Shown: positions 9,714 to 18,838, counted from the first letter of the stretch. The stretch is 64,000 bases of DNA from Campylobacter coli (GCA_039516895.1 CP154437.1:620001-684000); one strand, 5' to 3'. Numbers and translations are program-made. The notes: generated by a model not told the origin, from the sequence alone.

Positions 9714-10349
9714 ATGGAATTATTAAGAGCGGAAAATTTAGGTCATAGCTTTGATTATCCGCTCTTTGAAAATTTAAATTTTTCTTTAAATCAAAAAGAT
9801 TGTATTGCTATACAAGGCAGTAGTGGCTGCGGAAAATCCACTCTTTTGCATATAATTTCTTCTTTATTAAAACCAAATAAGGGCGAAGTTTTTTTTAAGG
9901 GTCAAAATCTTTACAAGATAAGTGAAAATGAAAGACTGAAAATTCGTCGTTATGACTTGGGCATCATTTTTCAAACCCATTATCTTTTTAAAGGTTTTTC
10001 AGCTTTAGAAAATATAGAACTTGCTAGTGTTTTATCAAACCAAGATTTAGATGAAAAAATCTTAAAAAAACTAGGTATTCATGAGCTTTTGAAACAAAAA
10101 ATAGGTAAATTAAGCGGAGGTCAGCAACAACGCGTAAGCATAGCTAGAGTGCTTTGCAAAAAACCAAAAATTATTTTTGCTGATGAGGCTACGGGAAATT
10201 TGGATTTTGATAATGCTAAAAATGTTATAGAGCTTTTGGTTTCTTATGCCAAAGAAAATGATGCCGCTTTATTTTTTGTTACTCATGATTCTAAGCTTGC
10301 TCAATTTTGTGATAAGACTTATATTTTAAATACTAATGGAATTTGTTAA
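9714..10349 (+). CDS. ABC transporter ATP-binding protein, LolD/FtsE-like
   Basis: A 211-aa single ATPase domain with Walker A GSSGCGKST (residues 35-43), signature LSGGQQQR, Walker B IIFADEATGNLD and a switch His (FVTHD). The ATGNLD Walker B extension is typical of the LolD/MacB/FtsE group. No permease is adjacent: tsf lies upstream and fliR downstream, overlapping by 14 bases. The partner must be encoded elsewhere. Lipoprotein release (LolD) is the best family-level guess but is not shown by context. Confidence 0.88.
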   Translation: MELLRAENLGHSFDYPLFENLNFSLNQKDCIAIQGSSGCGKSTLLHIISSLLKPNKGEVFFKGQNLYKISENERLKIRRYDLGIIFQTHYLFKGFSALENIELASVLSNQDLDEKILKKLGIHELLKQKIGKLSGGQQQRVSIARVLCKKPKIIFADEATGNLDFDNAKNVIELLVSYAKENDAALFFVTHDSKLAQFCDKTYILNTNGIC

Positions 10350-11103
10350 TTATTTAGGAGATAAAAATGTAGCCACCTTTATGTTGCTCTTTGCTAGAAT
10401 GAGTGGACTTATAGTATTTTTTCCCTTTTTTTCTCATAATTCTATCCCTATAATTATCAAAACGACTTTTGCATTATTTTTAACAATGTATTTATTTCCT
10501 TTGGCAAAACTTGAAATTTTACATTTAGATAGTTTTTTTATTATACAGCTTTTAAGTGAAATTGTTTTTGGAATGATAGCTGGGCTTATGTTGCAGATTA
10601 TTTTTGCTATTATCATGATGGCGGGTGAGCAGATAGCTTTTACTATGGGATTTACTATGGCTAGTGTTTTAGATCCAAGTTCTGGAACAAATATGCCTAT
10701 TACTTCACAAATTTTACATTTGATTGCTTTGTTATTTTTTCTTGCATTTGATGGTCATCATTTAATGCTTCTATTTTTAAGTCATTCTTTGGGTTATATT
10801 AGTCTTGGTGGTTTTTATCCTCATGAAAATTTAATGCATTATCTAAATATGGGAATGTTAAATATTTTTATTATAGGTTTTACGATGAGTTTTCCAATAC
10901 TTGGAATTTCTCTTTTGGCAGATACTATTTTTGGGCTTTTAATGAAAACTATGCCGCAATTTAATCTTTTGGTAATTGGTTATCCCATTAAGATAGCTTT
11001 AGGATTTATAGTGTTAATAGCTATTTTACTTGTAATGATGCAATATTTTAAAGATTTGATTTTGGAGGTTTTTACTCATATGCAAACTCTATTTTTCGCC
11101 TAA
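10336..11103 (+). CDS. fliR: Flagellar type III export protein FliR
   Basis: A 255-aa polytopic membrane protein with about six membrane segments. It has the FliR/YscT features: an N-terminal ARMSGLIVFFPFFS block, a GEQIAFTMGFTMASVLDP segment near residue 95 and a C-terminal PKxAL-like LVIGYPIKIALGF. FliR, with FliP and FliQ, forms the export gate of the flagellar secretion system in the inner membrane. The start overlaps the end of the ABC gene, implying coupling. It is not next to other flagellar genes, which is normal for Campylobacter. Confidence 0.94.
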   Translation: MEFVNYLGDKNVATFMLLFARMSGLIVFFPFFSHNSIPIIIKTTFALFLTMYLFPLAKLEILHLDSFFIIQLLSEIVFGMIAGLMLQIIFAIIMMAGEQIAFTMGFTMASVLDPSSGTNMPITSQILHLIALLFFLAFDGHHLMLLFLSHSLGYISLGGFYPHENLMHYLNMGMLNIFIIGFTMSFPILGISLLADTIFGLLMKTMPQFNLLVIGYPIKIALGFIVLIAILLVMMQYFKDLILEVFTHMQTLFFA

Positions 11104-11158
11104 GCAAAGGATAAATGAAAATGTTATAGAATAGCAATTATTTTTAAGGATTAAAGTG

Positions 11159-12682
11159 ATGAAAATTTTACTTTTGAATGAAAACCCTGTTGTATCAAGA
11201 CTTATAAGCTTGAGTGCGAAAAAAATGTCTTATGATTTTGAGGAAGTTAATGCCTATGATGAAAATTTAGGTCATTATGATGCAATTATAGTCGACAGTG
11301 ATACGCCTGCTCCTTTGAAAATTCTTAAAGAAAAATGCGATAAACTAATTTTTTTAGCCCCGCGTAATCAAAGCGTGGATGTTGATGCTTTAATTTTACA
11401 TAAACCATTTTTGCCTACAGACTTTTTAAATTTGTTAAATCAAGAAAATCTTAAAATCGAGGATGACGCTATTTTACCAATCGAAGAAGCTGAAAATCCT
11501 TATGCTAATATCAGTTTAGATTTAGATGATTTAAATTTAGATGATTTGCCTGATGAAAAAACTGAAGATATACAAGAAAATGAGCTCTCTATGGAAGAAA
11601 ATTTAGAATCTTTAGCTCTAGATGATATAAAAGAGGATGCAAGAGCTCATGAAAATACCGATAAAGAGTTAAATTTAGATGACTTAAGTCTTGATGAAGA
11701 GCAAGAAAAGAATCATACATCAGAAGCTACAGTGAATCATTTAGAAGAAAAAAATGAAGATCAAGAATCTTTAGAAGTATTATCTCAAGATGATATTTTA
11801 GATGATAAAATTAGTGAAGAAAATTCTACAAACCAAGAGCAAGATTTTGAAGAACAAAATGAAATTCAAGATAAAATAGAAGATATTCAAGAGCTTGAAG
11901 AACAAACTGATAAATTAGACAAAGATTTATTAAAAGATAGTGAATTTGATGAAGGTCAAGAAGTAAATGCAAATGATGCTTTGGATATAAAAGAAGAAAC
12001 AAAAATTGAAGCATTAGAGAAAGAGGAAAGTCTTGATAAAATTCAATCACAAGATCTTATCACCGATGATTTTCCTATCGTTGAAGAACAAGAAACAAAA
12101 GTTGATTTTGATGATATTCCAGAAGATGCTGAATTTTTAGGACAAACAAAAGAAGAGGATGAGGCTGTAGAGGATTTCTTGCCTGTTGTAGAAGATCAAG
12201 AAAATTTAGATGAGCATGATGAATTTGAAGAGATGAGTAATTTAAGCACTCAAGATCAAATTAAAGAAGAGTTAGCACAACTTGATGAACTTGAATATGA
12301 TATTGACAGTGATGACAGTATTAAGGTTTTAGAGGATTTTAAAGAAGAGCCTATTTTAGATGACAAAGATTTACCGATTAATGATGAGGAAATCGTTGTT
12401 CCAAAATTAGAAATTAACGATTTTGATAGTTTAAAAGAAAGCGATATACAAGAAGCCTTAGGTGAAGAAATATCTACTTTAGAAGATAATAAAAGCGAGA
12501 AATTAAAAACCAAAGAAGATCAACTAGCAAGTGAAGCAGGTGAAGAAATTGTTAATGAATTGAGTCAAAGTATAGCAGGGGCTATCACTTCAAGCATTAA
12601 AGATGATACTTTAAAAGCAGCACTTAAGGGTATGAATATGAATATAAATATTAGCATTAGTTTTAACGAGGATAAAAATTGA
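11159..12682 (+). CDS. Highly acidic protein with an N-terminal receiver-like domain
   Basis: A 507-aa protein corresponding by position to the C. jejuni 'highly acidic protein' between fliR and gmk. Residues 1-95 look like a degenerate response-regulator receiver: hydrophobic strand LLLNENP, VDSD at 45-48 where the phospho-acceptor Asp would be, FLAP at 65-68, and the conserved LHKPF at 80-84. The rest is dominated by Asp/Glu with repeated LDLDDL/LSLDEE/LALDDI units, probably disordered or coiled. The C-terminus is an amphipathic NMNINISISF segment. A GTG lies three bases before the ATG; AAGGA at 11146-11150 fits the ATG better. Function unknown. It is translationally coupled to gmk (TTGA overlap). 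Confidence 0.85.
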   Translation: MKILLLNENPVVSRLISLSAKKMSYDFEEVNAYDENLGHYDAIIVDSDTPAPLKILKEKCDKLIFLAPRNQSVDVDALILHKPFLPTDFLNLLNQENLKIEDDAILPIEEAENPYANISLDLDDLNLDDLPDEKTEDIQENELSMEENLESLALDDIKEDARAHENTDKELNLDDLSLDEEQEKNHTSEATVNHLEEKNEDQESLEVLSQDDILDDKISEENSTNQEQDFEEQNEIQDKIEDIQELEEQTDKLDKDLLKDSEFDEGQEVNANDALDIKEETKIEALEKEESLDKIQSQDLITDDFPIVEEQETKVDFDDIPEDAEFLGQTKEEDEAVEDFLPVVEDQENLDEHDEFEEMSNLSTQDQIKEELAQLDELEYDIDSDDSIKVLEDFKEEPILDDKDLPINDEEIVVPKLEINDFDSLKESDIQEALGEEISTLEDNKSEKLKTKEDQLASEAGEEIVNELSQSIAGAITSSIKDDTLKAALKGMNMNINISISFNEDKN

Positions 12683-13296
12683 GTGCTTTTATATTATTGG
12701 TTTCAGGGCCAAGCGGAGCAGGAAAATCTACTCTTTTAAAAAGACTTTTTGATGAATTTCAAGAAGAACTTTATTTTTCTATTTCTTCAACAACACGCTT
12801 GCCAAGAGAGGGTGAGCAACATGGGGTGGATTATTATTTTATCACACATGATGAATTTCAACAAGGTATAGATAAAGAGCAGTTTTTAGAATGGGCTAAA
12901 GTACATGAAAATTTTTATGGCACTTCGCTTGAACATACACAAAATGCTTTAAATGATGGCAAAATAGTTGTTTTTGATATAGATGTGCAAGGTTTTAAGA
13001 TAGCTAAAGAGAAAATGGCTGAAAAAATCATTTCTGTTTTTATCACTACAAAAAATAAAGATGAATTAAAAAAAAGACTTATTAAGCGAAATACTGATAC
13101 AATATTGCAACTAGAGAAAAGATTGCAAAATGCGAGTGATGAAATGAAAGAGCTTAACGAGTATGATTATTTGATCATTAACGATAAGCTAGAGGAAAGT
13201 TACGAAGCCTTAAGAGCAATTTTAATCGCCCATAAGTTTAAGACTAAAGGGCAAAATCTAGAGCAAATTCAAAATATTTGGAATAAAGGAGAATAA
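12679..13296 (+). CDS. gmk: Guanylate kinase
   Basis: A 205-aa P-loop kinase (GPSGAGKST at residues 9-17) with the GMP-binding block [18 protein letters not shown], which converts GMP to GDP. It starts at a TTG overlapping the TGA of the acidic gene (TTGA), the only in-frame start that keeps the first beta strand. tatA follows after one base. Confidence 0.95.
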   Translation: MSAFILLVSGPSGAGKSTLLKRLFDEFQEELYFSISSTTRLPREGEQHGVDYYFITHDEFQQGIDKEQFLEWAKVHENFYGTSLEHTQNALNDGKIVVFDIDVQGFKIAKEKMAEKIISVFITTKNKDELKKRLIKRNTDTILQLEKRLQNASDEMKELNEYDYLIINDKLEESYEALRAILIAHKFKTKGQNLEQIQNIWNKGE

Positions 13297-13297
13297 A

Positions 13298-13543
13298 ATG
13301 GGTGGTTGGTCAAGTCCAAGTCATTGGTTAATTATTTTATTAATTGTTGTATTACTTTTTGGAGCTAAAAAGATACCGGAGCTTGCAAAAGGCTTGGGTA
13401 AAGGTATTAAGACTTTTAAAGATGAAATGAGCAATGAAGATGAAGCAGCAAAAAATGCAAATGCACATAAAATCGAAGAAAAGCAAAATACAACCAATCA
13501 TACAAGCACTGATGCAAATATAGATGAAGTAAAAAAATCTTAA
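13298..13543 (+). CDS. tatA: Twin-arginine translocase subunit TatA
   Basis: An 81-aa protein with one N-terminal membrane helix, the [24 protein letters not shown] amphipathic helix start (Phe at 21) and a charged, unstructured tail. Short TatA forms the protein-conducting assembly that exports folded Tat substrates, among which the Rieske protein encoded at 3.6 kb is a likely client. A strong AAAGGAGAATAAA ribosome site lies in front. tatBC are not in the window. Confidence 0.95.
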   Translation: MGGWSSPSHWLIILLIVVLLFGAKKIPELAKGLGKGIKTFKDEMSNEDEAAKNANAHKIEEKQNTTNHTSTDANIDEVKKS

Positions 13544-13553
13544 GGCTTAGTTT

Positions 13554-15146
13554 TTGAAAAATATTATTTTTAATGAGGTTAAAAAAATTTTAGAGTGTGA
13601 TTTTGCGCTTGAAAATCCAAAGGATAAAAATCTAGCTCACTTTGCTACTCCTTTGGCTTTTTCTTTGGCTAAAGAATTAAAAAAATCACCTATTGCTATA
13701 GCAAATGATCTAGCTGCTAAATTTCAAGAGCATAGCTATTTTGATAAGGTTGAAGCGCTCAATGGGTATTTGAATTTTAGATTATCAAAAACCTTTTTAA
13801 ATGATCTTGCAAACAAAGCTTTACAAAATCCAAATGAATTCTCCAAAGGAGAGGGTAAAACTGAAAGTTTTTTACTTGAATATGTCAGCGCCAATCCTAC
13901 AGGTCCTTTGCATATAGGGCATGCAAGAGGCGCGGTTTTTGGCGATACTTTAGCGCGCGTTGCAAAACATTTAGGGTATAAATTTGACACCGAATATTAT
14001 GTCAATGATGCGGGTAATCAAATTTATTTACTAGGACTTTCTATTTTCTTAAATATCAAAGAAAGTATTTTAAAACAAGAAGTGGAATATCCTGAGCAGT
14101 ATTACAAGGGTGATTATATTATAGATCTTGCAAAAGAAGCTTATGAACACTTTCCTCAAGATTTTTTTACTGAAGAAAATATCCCTGCTTTAGCGGATTG
14201 GGCTAAAGATAAAATGCTTATTTTGATTAAGGATAATTTAAGTCAAGCAAATATTCAAATCGATGCTTATGCCAGTGAAAGATCTTATTATGGTGCTTTG
14301 GAGGCAACGCTATCAGCTTTAAAAGAGCATGGGGGTGTTTACGAACAAGAGGGTAAAATTTGGCTTGCTTCATCTTTAAAAGGAGATGAAAAAGATCGTG
14401 TTATTATCCGTGAAGATGGTCGTGGGACTTATTTGGCAGCAGATATAGTTTATCATAAGGATAAAATGAGCAGGGGTTATGATAAATGTATCAATATTTG
14501 GGGAGCAGATCATCATGGCTATATATCTAGAATGAAAGCCGCTATGGAATTTTTAGGCTTTAAAGCTGATGATCTTGAAATTATCTTAGCACAAATGGTT
14601 TCTTTGCTTAAAAATGGAGAGCCTTATAAGATGAGTAAAAGGGCTGGAAATTTTATCTTAATGAGTGATGTGGTAGAAGAGATAGGAAGTGATGCATTGC
14701 GTTATATCTTTTTAAGTAAGAAGTGCGACACTCATTTAGAATTTGATATAAGTGATTTACAAAAAGAAGATAATTCTAACCCTGTGTTTTATATTAATTA
14801 TGCTCACGCTAGAATTCATCAAGTTTTTGGCAAAGCGGGTAAAAAAATCGATGATGTAATTGATGCAGATTTGCAAAGTCTAAATCAAGATGGAGTAAAT
14901 TTGCTTTTTGAAGCTTTAAATTTAAAAGCTGTTTTAACCGATGCTTTTGAGGCGCGCGCTTTACAAAAAATTCCTGATTATCTTAAAAATTTAGCTGCTA
15001 GTTTCCATAAGTTTTACAATGAAAACAAAGTTGTAGGCTCTGTTAATGAAAATGATTTATTAAAACTCTTTGCTTTGGTTGCACTTAGCATTAAGACAGC
15101 TTTTGCTTTAATGGGAATTGAAGCTAAGAATAAAATGGAACATTAA
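13554..15146 (+). CDS. argS: Arginyl-tRNA synthetase
   Basis: A 530-aa class I aminoacyl-tRNA synthetase. The HIGH motif is seen as GPLHIGHARG near residue 118 and KMSKR as YKMSKRAG near 361; the C-terminal anticodon-binding domain with ARIHQVF follows. The start is TTG at 13554, ten bases after tatA. The stop codon (15144-15146) lies inside a palindrome shared with the convergent gene. Confidence 0.96.
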   Translation: MKNIIFNEVKKILECDFALENPKDKNLAHFATPLAFSLAKELKKSPIAIANDLAAKFQEHSYFDKVEALNGYLNFRLSKTFLNDLANKALQNPNEFSKGEGKTESFLLEYVSANPTGPLHIGHARGAVFGDTLARVAKHLGYKFDTEYYVNDAGNQIYLLGLSIFLNIKESILKQEVEYPEQYYKGDYIIDLAKEAYEHFPQDFFTEENIPALADWAKDKMLILIKDNLSQANIQIDAYASERSYYGALEATLSALKEHGGVYEQEGKIWLASSLKGDEKDRVIIREDGRGTYLAADIVYHKDKMSRGYDKCINIWGADHHGYISRMKAAMEFLGFKADDLEIILAQMVSLLKNGEPYKMSKRAGNFILMSDVVEEIGSDALRYIFLSKKCDTHLEFDISDLQKEDNSNPVFYINYAHARIHQVFGKAGKKIDDVIDADLQSLNQDGVNLLFEALNLKAVLTDAFEARALQKIPDYLKNLAASFHKFYNENKVVGSVNENDLLKLFALVALSIKTAFALMGIEAKNKMEH

Positions 15147-15169
15147 AACAGTATTTTTACTGTTTTAAT
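15142..15169. terminator. Bidirectional terminator containing both convergent stop codons
   Basis: A 12-bp perfect inverted repeat (15142-15153 and 15158-15169) closes a TTTT loop. The argS TAA lies in the left arm and the stop of the minus-strand SMR gene (TTA, 15165-15167) in the right arm, so one hairpin serves both transcripts. Confidence 0.65.
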
Positions 15170-15473
15170 GATTGAGTAAAAATACTGCTATAATTACGAT
15201 AACAATACCTAAAATTCCTATTTTGTTTAATTTTTCTCTATATAAAATCCACCCACCAAGACAAGTTCCTATGATTCCTATAGCACCCCAGGTTGAGTAA
15301 GCTATGCTTAGCGGAACATATTTTAAAGAAAAAGAAAGTAGAAAAAAGGCCAGTATGGCACTGATGATTGCAGCTATACCCCAAGATTTATGTCTAAAAC
15401 CATCAGATTTTTTTAATAATAAATTCGCAACGATGTCTAAGAATGCTGATAAAATTATAATTGCTATATACAT
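15165..15473 (-). CDS. Small multidrug resistance (SMR) transporter subunit, distal gene of pair
   Basis: A 102-aa protein with four membrane helices and SMR motifs (KKSDGF, SIAYSTWGAIGIIGTCLGGWILYREKL). The membrane-embedded Glu of helix 1 that defines most SMR pumps is replaced by Asp13 (FLDIVANLLL). Its ATG directly abuts the stop of the upstream SMR gene (TAAATG), so the two are co-translated and probably form a hetero-oligomeric, proton-driven cation exporter. It corresponds to the Cj1173/Cj1174 pair of C. jejuni. Substrate not known. Confidence 0.88.
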   Translation of the reverse strand: MYIAIIILSAFLDIVANLLLKKSDGFRHKSWGIAAIISAILAFFLLSFSLKYVPLSIAYSTWGAIGIIGTCLGGWILYREKLNKIGILGIVIVIIAVFLLNH

Positions 15474-15815
15474 TTATTCTTTAACCTCGCCTATATTGAT
15501 TAGGATGATTCCGATGATAGAAAGAGCAATGCCTAGCATTTGAGTCGAAGTTAAGCTTTCTTTAAAAAGTATAAAAGAAACTAAAAGTATAAGAATAATA
15601 CCCAAAAGCTCCCACACGGCATAAGCAATTCCTACTTGAATTTTTTTAATCGCTTTTCCCATAAAGAAATAAGAAAAAGCTATAAAAATAGCCATAAAAC
15701 CATAGGCTAAAATAGGATTATCCATTTTTAAAAAACTTGTACCCAAAACTTCAAAAACAATTGCGCTAATAAGAAAGAACCAGGCTATAAAGAGTTCTTT
15801 TTTTATTAAATTCAA
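15474..15815 (-). CDS. SMR transporter subunit, proximal gene of pair
   Basis: A four-helix SMR protein with the conserved helix-1 Glu (FEVLGTSFLK, Glu22) and the AYAVWELLGIILI loop. The frame extends to an ATG at 15848, but AGGAGGG (minus strand, about 15821-15827) sits just upstream of the TTG at 15815. That TTG is therefore the likely start, giving 113 aa. It pairs with the next gene without spacing. Confidence 0.86.
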   Translation of the reverse strand: MNLIKKELFIAWFFLISAIVFEVLGTSFLKMDNPILAYGFMAIFIAFSYFFMGKAIKKIQVGIAYAVWELLGIILILLVSFILFKESLTSTQMLGIALSIIGIILINIGEVKE

Positions 15816-15921
15816 GAAAGCCCTCCTAAAAATAAATGGCAAAATCATATCATTTAAAGCTTTAATTAGCCTTTTTATTTTATACTTTTAACTTTAGAAA
15901 TCTTAAAGAAAGTGAGAATTG

Positions 15922-16629
15922 ATGGGACGAGCATTTGAATACCGAAGAGCATCTAAGGAAGCTAGATGGGATAAAATGAGCAAGCTTTTTCCTAAACTTG
16001 CCAAAGCTATACAAGTAGCCGCCAAAGAGGGTGGAGCTGATCCTGATATGAATCCTAAGCTAAGAAGTGCTATAGCTACTGCTAAGGCAAATAATATGCC
16101 AAAAGATAATATCGATGCAGCGATAAAAAGAGCCAGTGGTAAGGACAGTGCTGATATTAAAAATATCCATTACGAAGGAAAGGCTGCTCACGGAGCTTTG
16201 GTGATAGTAGAATGTATGACGGATAATCCTACGCGTACAGTAGCCAATGTAAAAGCTATTTTTAGTAAAAATGGCGGAGAGGTTTTGCAAAACGGTTCTT
16301 TGGGTTTTATGTTTGCAAGAAAAGCGGTTTTCCATCTTGAGAAATTTGATGGAGATTTGGAAGAATTAGAGCTTGAGTTAATCGATGCAGGACTTGAAGA
16401 ACTAGAGCAAAATGAAGAAGAATTAGTAATTAGTGGAGATTATACAGCTTTTGGCGAGCTTAGTACCGCTATAGAAGCTAAGGGCTTGGTTCTTAAAAAA
16501 GCAGGACTTGAATATATAGCCAATAATCCAGTAAGTTTTAACGAAGAGCAACTTGGAGATATAGAAAAACTTTTAGATAAACTTGAAGATGACGATGATG
16601 TTCAAGCTGTTTATACGAATATAGAATAA
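15922..16629 (+). CDS. YebC/PmpR-family protein (TACO1-like)
   Basis: A 235-aa protein matching the YebC family end to end: N-terminal [21 protein letters not shown] variant, the [16 protein letters not shown] segment (about 54-69), and [15 protein letters not shown]. Family members are described as DNA-binding regulators and, more recently, as factors helping ribosomes through proline-rich stretches; which applies here is not visible. The frame allows a TTG three bases earlier; the ATG at 15922 is preferred. A cyclophilin gene follows after 9 bases. Confidence 0.92.
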   Translation: MGRAFEYRRASKEARWDKMSKLFPKLAKAIQVAAKEGGADPDMNPKLRSAIATAKANNMPKDNIDAAIKRASGKDSADIKNIHYEGKAAHGALVIVECMTDNPTRTVANVKAIFSKNGGEVLQNGSLGFMFARKAVFHLEKFDGDLEELELELIDAGLEELEQNEEELVISGDYTAFGELSTAIEAKGLVLKKAGLEYIANNPVSFNEEQLGDIEKLLDKLEDDDDVQAVYTNIE

Positions 16630-16638
16630 GGAGAAAAA

Positions 16639-17121
16639 ATGTTAAAAACAATTGATACAAGTAAGGTTAATGAGTATAAATTTGCCCTTGTGGAAACTGA
16701 AAAAGGTACAATGAAATTAGAACTTTTTGGTGATGAAGCTCCACAAACTGTTTGCAATTTTGCAAATTTGGCAAATGAGGGTTTTTATAAGGATTTAAAT
16801 TTTCATCGTGTGATTCCAAATTTTGTGATTCAAGGGGGCTGCCCACACGGTAATGGTATAGGCGGGCCTGGATATGAGATTATTTGTGAGTGTGATGATC
16901 AAGCACACAAGCACCAACGCGGGACTTTATCTATGGCACATGCAGGACGCGATACAGGAGGATCTCAATTTTTCATTTGCCACAGTCCACAGCCTCATTT
17001 AGATGGAGTTCACACTGTTTTTGGACAAATTAATCCTGAAGATAAAGAAAGTTTAGAAGTGTTAGATTCTATTCGTCAGGGTGATAAAATCATCGATATT
17101 AAAATCTGTGATAAAATTTAA
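16639..17121 (+). CDS. ppi: Cyclophilin-type peptidyl-prolyl cis-trans isomerase
   Basis: A 160-aa cytoplasmic cyclophilin without a signal peptide. The core motifs are [19 protein letters not shown] (catalytic Arg in FHRV, about residue 56), [20 protein letters not shown] and [11 protein letters not shown]. It catalyses proline isomerisation during protein folding. It has GGAGAAAAA in front and is followed by a hairpin and a 164-base gap. Confidence 0.95.
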   Translation: MLKTIDTSKVNEYKFALVETEKGTMKLELFGDEAPQTVCNFANLANEGFYKDLNFHRVIPNFVIQGGCPHGNGIGGPGYEIICECDDQAHKHQRGTLSMAHAGRDTGGSQFFICHSPQPHLDGVHTVFGQINPEDKESLEVLDSIRQGDKIIDIKICDKI

Positions 17122-17150
17122 TTTACATTAATTTTTTATCTTACCTATAA

Positions 17151-17174
17151 AGCTAGTCTTTTATTAGACTAGCT
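17151..17174. terminator. Hairpin after ppi
   Basis: A 9-bp perfect stem (AGCTAGTCT 17151-17159, AGACTAGCT 17166-17174) with a 6-nt loop. It lies where C. jejuni carries the omp50 (Cj1170c) and Cj1169c genes. No T-run follows directly, so it may be weak or may only mark transcript ends. Confidence 0.5.
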
Positions 17175-17285
17175 AAAATAGCTTTTGTATAAATCTTAGT
17201 TAGAAAATATGATTTTAAATACTTGCTTTAATTTGTTTAATTTTTTAAGTTACAATTTTGAAAATTTTTCTTCTATAAGGCTAAT

Positions 17286-17891
17286 ATGCAAGAAATCATT
17301 CATTTTATCATCGAAACTGCTAGTGATTGGGGATATTTAGGTATTGTTATTTTAATGACTTTAGAAAGTTGTTTTATACCTTTTCCAAGTGAAATCGTGA
17401 TGATTCCAGCAGGATATTTAGCACATAAGGGTGAGCTTGATATAGTTTTTTGTATATTAAGTGGGGTTTTAGGCTCTGTTTTAGGGGCTTTGATTAATTA
17501 TTATATTTGCTTTTTTTGGGGTAAAAAATTCGTACTTAGATGGGGTAAATATTTTGGTATCAATGAGGCCAAATTTGCAAAATTTGAAGATTTCTTTAAT
17601 AAACATGGAGAATTTTCCACCTTTACTTGTAGGCTTTTGCCAGGAATTCGTCAGTATATTTCCATGCCTGCGGGTTTGGTTAAAATGAAACTTGTTAATT
17701 TTGTGCTTTTTACTGCACTAGGTAGTGCTATTTGGGTAAGTATACTTGCATTTTTGGGTTATTATATAGGAGAAAATGAAGAGCTGATTAAAGCTTATCT
17801 GACTCAAATTCTCATTGCTATAGTTATTTTTATAATTTTGGCAAGTTTAATTTATATAAAAATAAAAAAGCCTTTTGCTAAAAAAGCTTAA
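17286..17891 (+). CDS. DedA-family membrane protein
   Basis: A 201-aa polytopic protein with the two DedA half-loops: ESCFIPFPSEIVMIPAGYLA (about 27-46) and FTCRLLPGIRQYISMPAGL (about 117-135), the latter with the conserved Arg residues. DedA proteins are inner-membrane proteins now linked to undecaprenyl-phosphate or phospholipid recycling. That role would serve the glycan pathways in this window, but this link is inference. Its stop overlaps the convergent dehydrogenase gene by four bases. Confidence 0.9.
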   Translation: MQEIIHFIIETASDWGYLGIVILMTLESCFIPFPSEIVMIPAGYLAHKGELDIVFCILSGVLGSVLGALINYYICFFWGKKFVLRWGKYFGINEAKFAKFEDFFNKHGEFSTFTCRLLPGIRQYISMPAGLVKMKLVNFVLFTALGSAIWVSILAFLGYYIGENEELIKAYLTQILIAIVIFIILASLIYIKIKKPFAKKA

Positions 17892-18811
17892 ATTTTATCG
17901 CTTACACTTTGTATAGCATTTTTAATTTGCAGTTTTGAATTTTCTAGCTTCGTTTTTTCTCTTTCATTAAAATCTAGTTCAAAGATTTTTTCTACTCCAT
18001 TTTTTCCTATGATAGCAGGCAATGAAAATGCTAAATCATCAAAAACCACACTTACAGGATGCAAGCTTTTTCTATCTTCTAAAACAGCTTTAGCTAAATT
18101 TGCACAAGAAGTTCCTATGCCAAATTCGGTTCTTCCTTTGCGTTTGTAGATAAAATACCCCTCATCAACAACTGCTTTTTCGATATTTTCTATATCTAAT
18201 TTTTTACCCATCTTATCGCAAAATGTTAGTAAATTTTGCCCTAAAACGCTAGCAGTAGAAAGGGCGGCAAATTGCGAATCCCCATGTTCTCCTATCATAT
18301 AAGCGGTGATATCTTTGGGATTAAGATTTAAATCTTTGGCTAGAATTTTTTTAAGCCTAGAGCTATCAAGATTGGTTCCACTTCCAAAAACATGGTTTTT
18401 AGGTAAAGAGCTTAGAATTTGAGTGTAGTAAGTAATCGTATCGTTTGGATTTGTAGCAACGATATATTTACCCTTAAAATTTGCATGTTTTAAACTCAAA
18501 ACAATATCCTTAAGCTCGGTAATATTGTTTTGAAGCTCAACCAAACGACTCGGTAATTCTTTTAAATTTTCTTTTCTGAAAGCTAGGATGATAATATCGC
18601 AATTTGCTAGTTTTTCTAAATTTGTAGCATGAATTATTCTTGTATAAGAAGAATGAATCGCAGACATATCTTCTAAATCTCTTGCGTGTGCTAAGGCTAA
18701 ATCTTGTTTGATATCATATAAATAAAGTTCGGAGCAAATATTTTGCACAACAATATTATAAGCACTTGCTGCACCTACAAAACCTAAACCCACAATACCG
18801 ATTTTTGACAT
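17888..18811 (-). CDS. Lactate/malate dehydrogenase-like NAD-dependent oxidoreductase
   Basis: A 307-aa protein with an LDH/MDH Rossmann fold: GLGFVGAASAY (8-18), ATNPND (119-124), Arg152 in DSSRL and the catalytic IGEHGDSQ (His176). It is the counterpart of C. jejuni Cj1167, annotated ldh. The substrate-specificity loop (about 78-90, FRKENLKELPSRL) does not show the usual Gln/Arg-Lys-Pro-Gly pattern. I recall that Cj1167 failed to behave as a lactate dehydrogenase experimentally, so lactate activity should not be assumed and no symbol is given. AAAGGAAATAAA precedes the ATG, and a -10 box overlaps that of the divergent gene. Confidence 0.85.
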   Translation of the reverse strand: MSKIGIVGLGFVGAASAYNIVVQNICSELYLYDIKQDLALAHARDLEDMSAIHSSYTRIIHATNLEKLANCDIIILAFRKENLKELPSRLVELQNNITELKDIVLSLKHANFKGKYIVATNPNDTITYYTQILSSLPKNHVFGSGTNLDSSRLKKILAKDLNLNPKDITAYMIGEHGDSQFAALSTASVLGQNLLTFCDKMGKKLDIENIEKAVVDEGYFIYKRKGRTEFGIGTSCANLAKAVLEDRKSLHPVSVVFDDLAFSLPAIIGKNGVEKIFELDFNEREKTKLENSKLQIKNAIQSVSDKI

Positions 18812-18838
18812 TTTATTTCCTTTGCTTTGAAATTTTGT

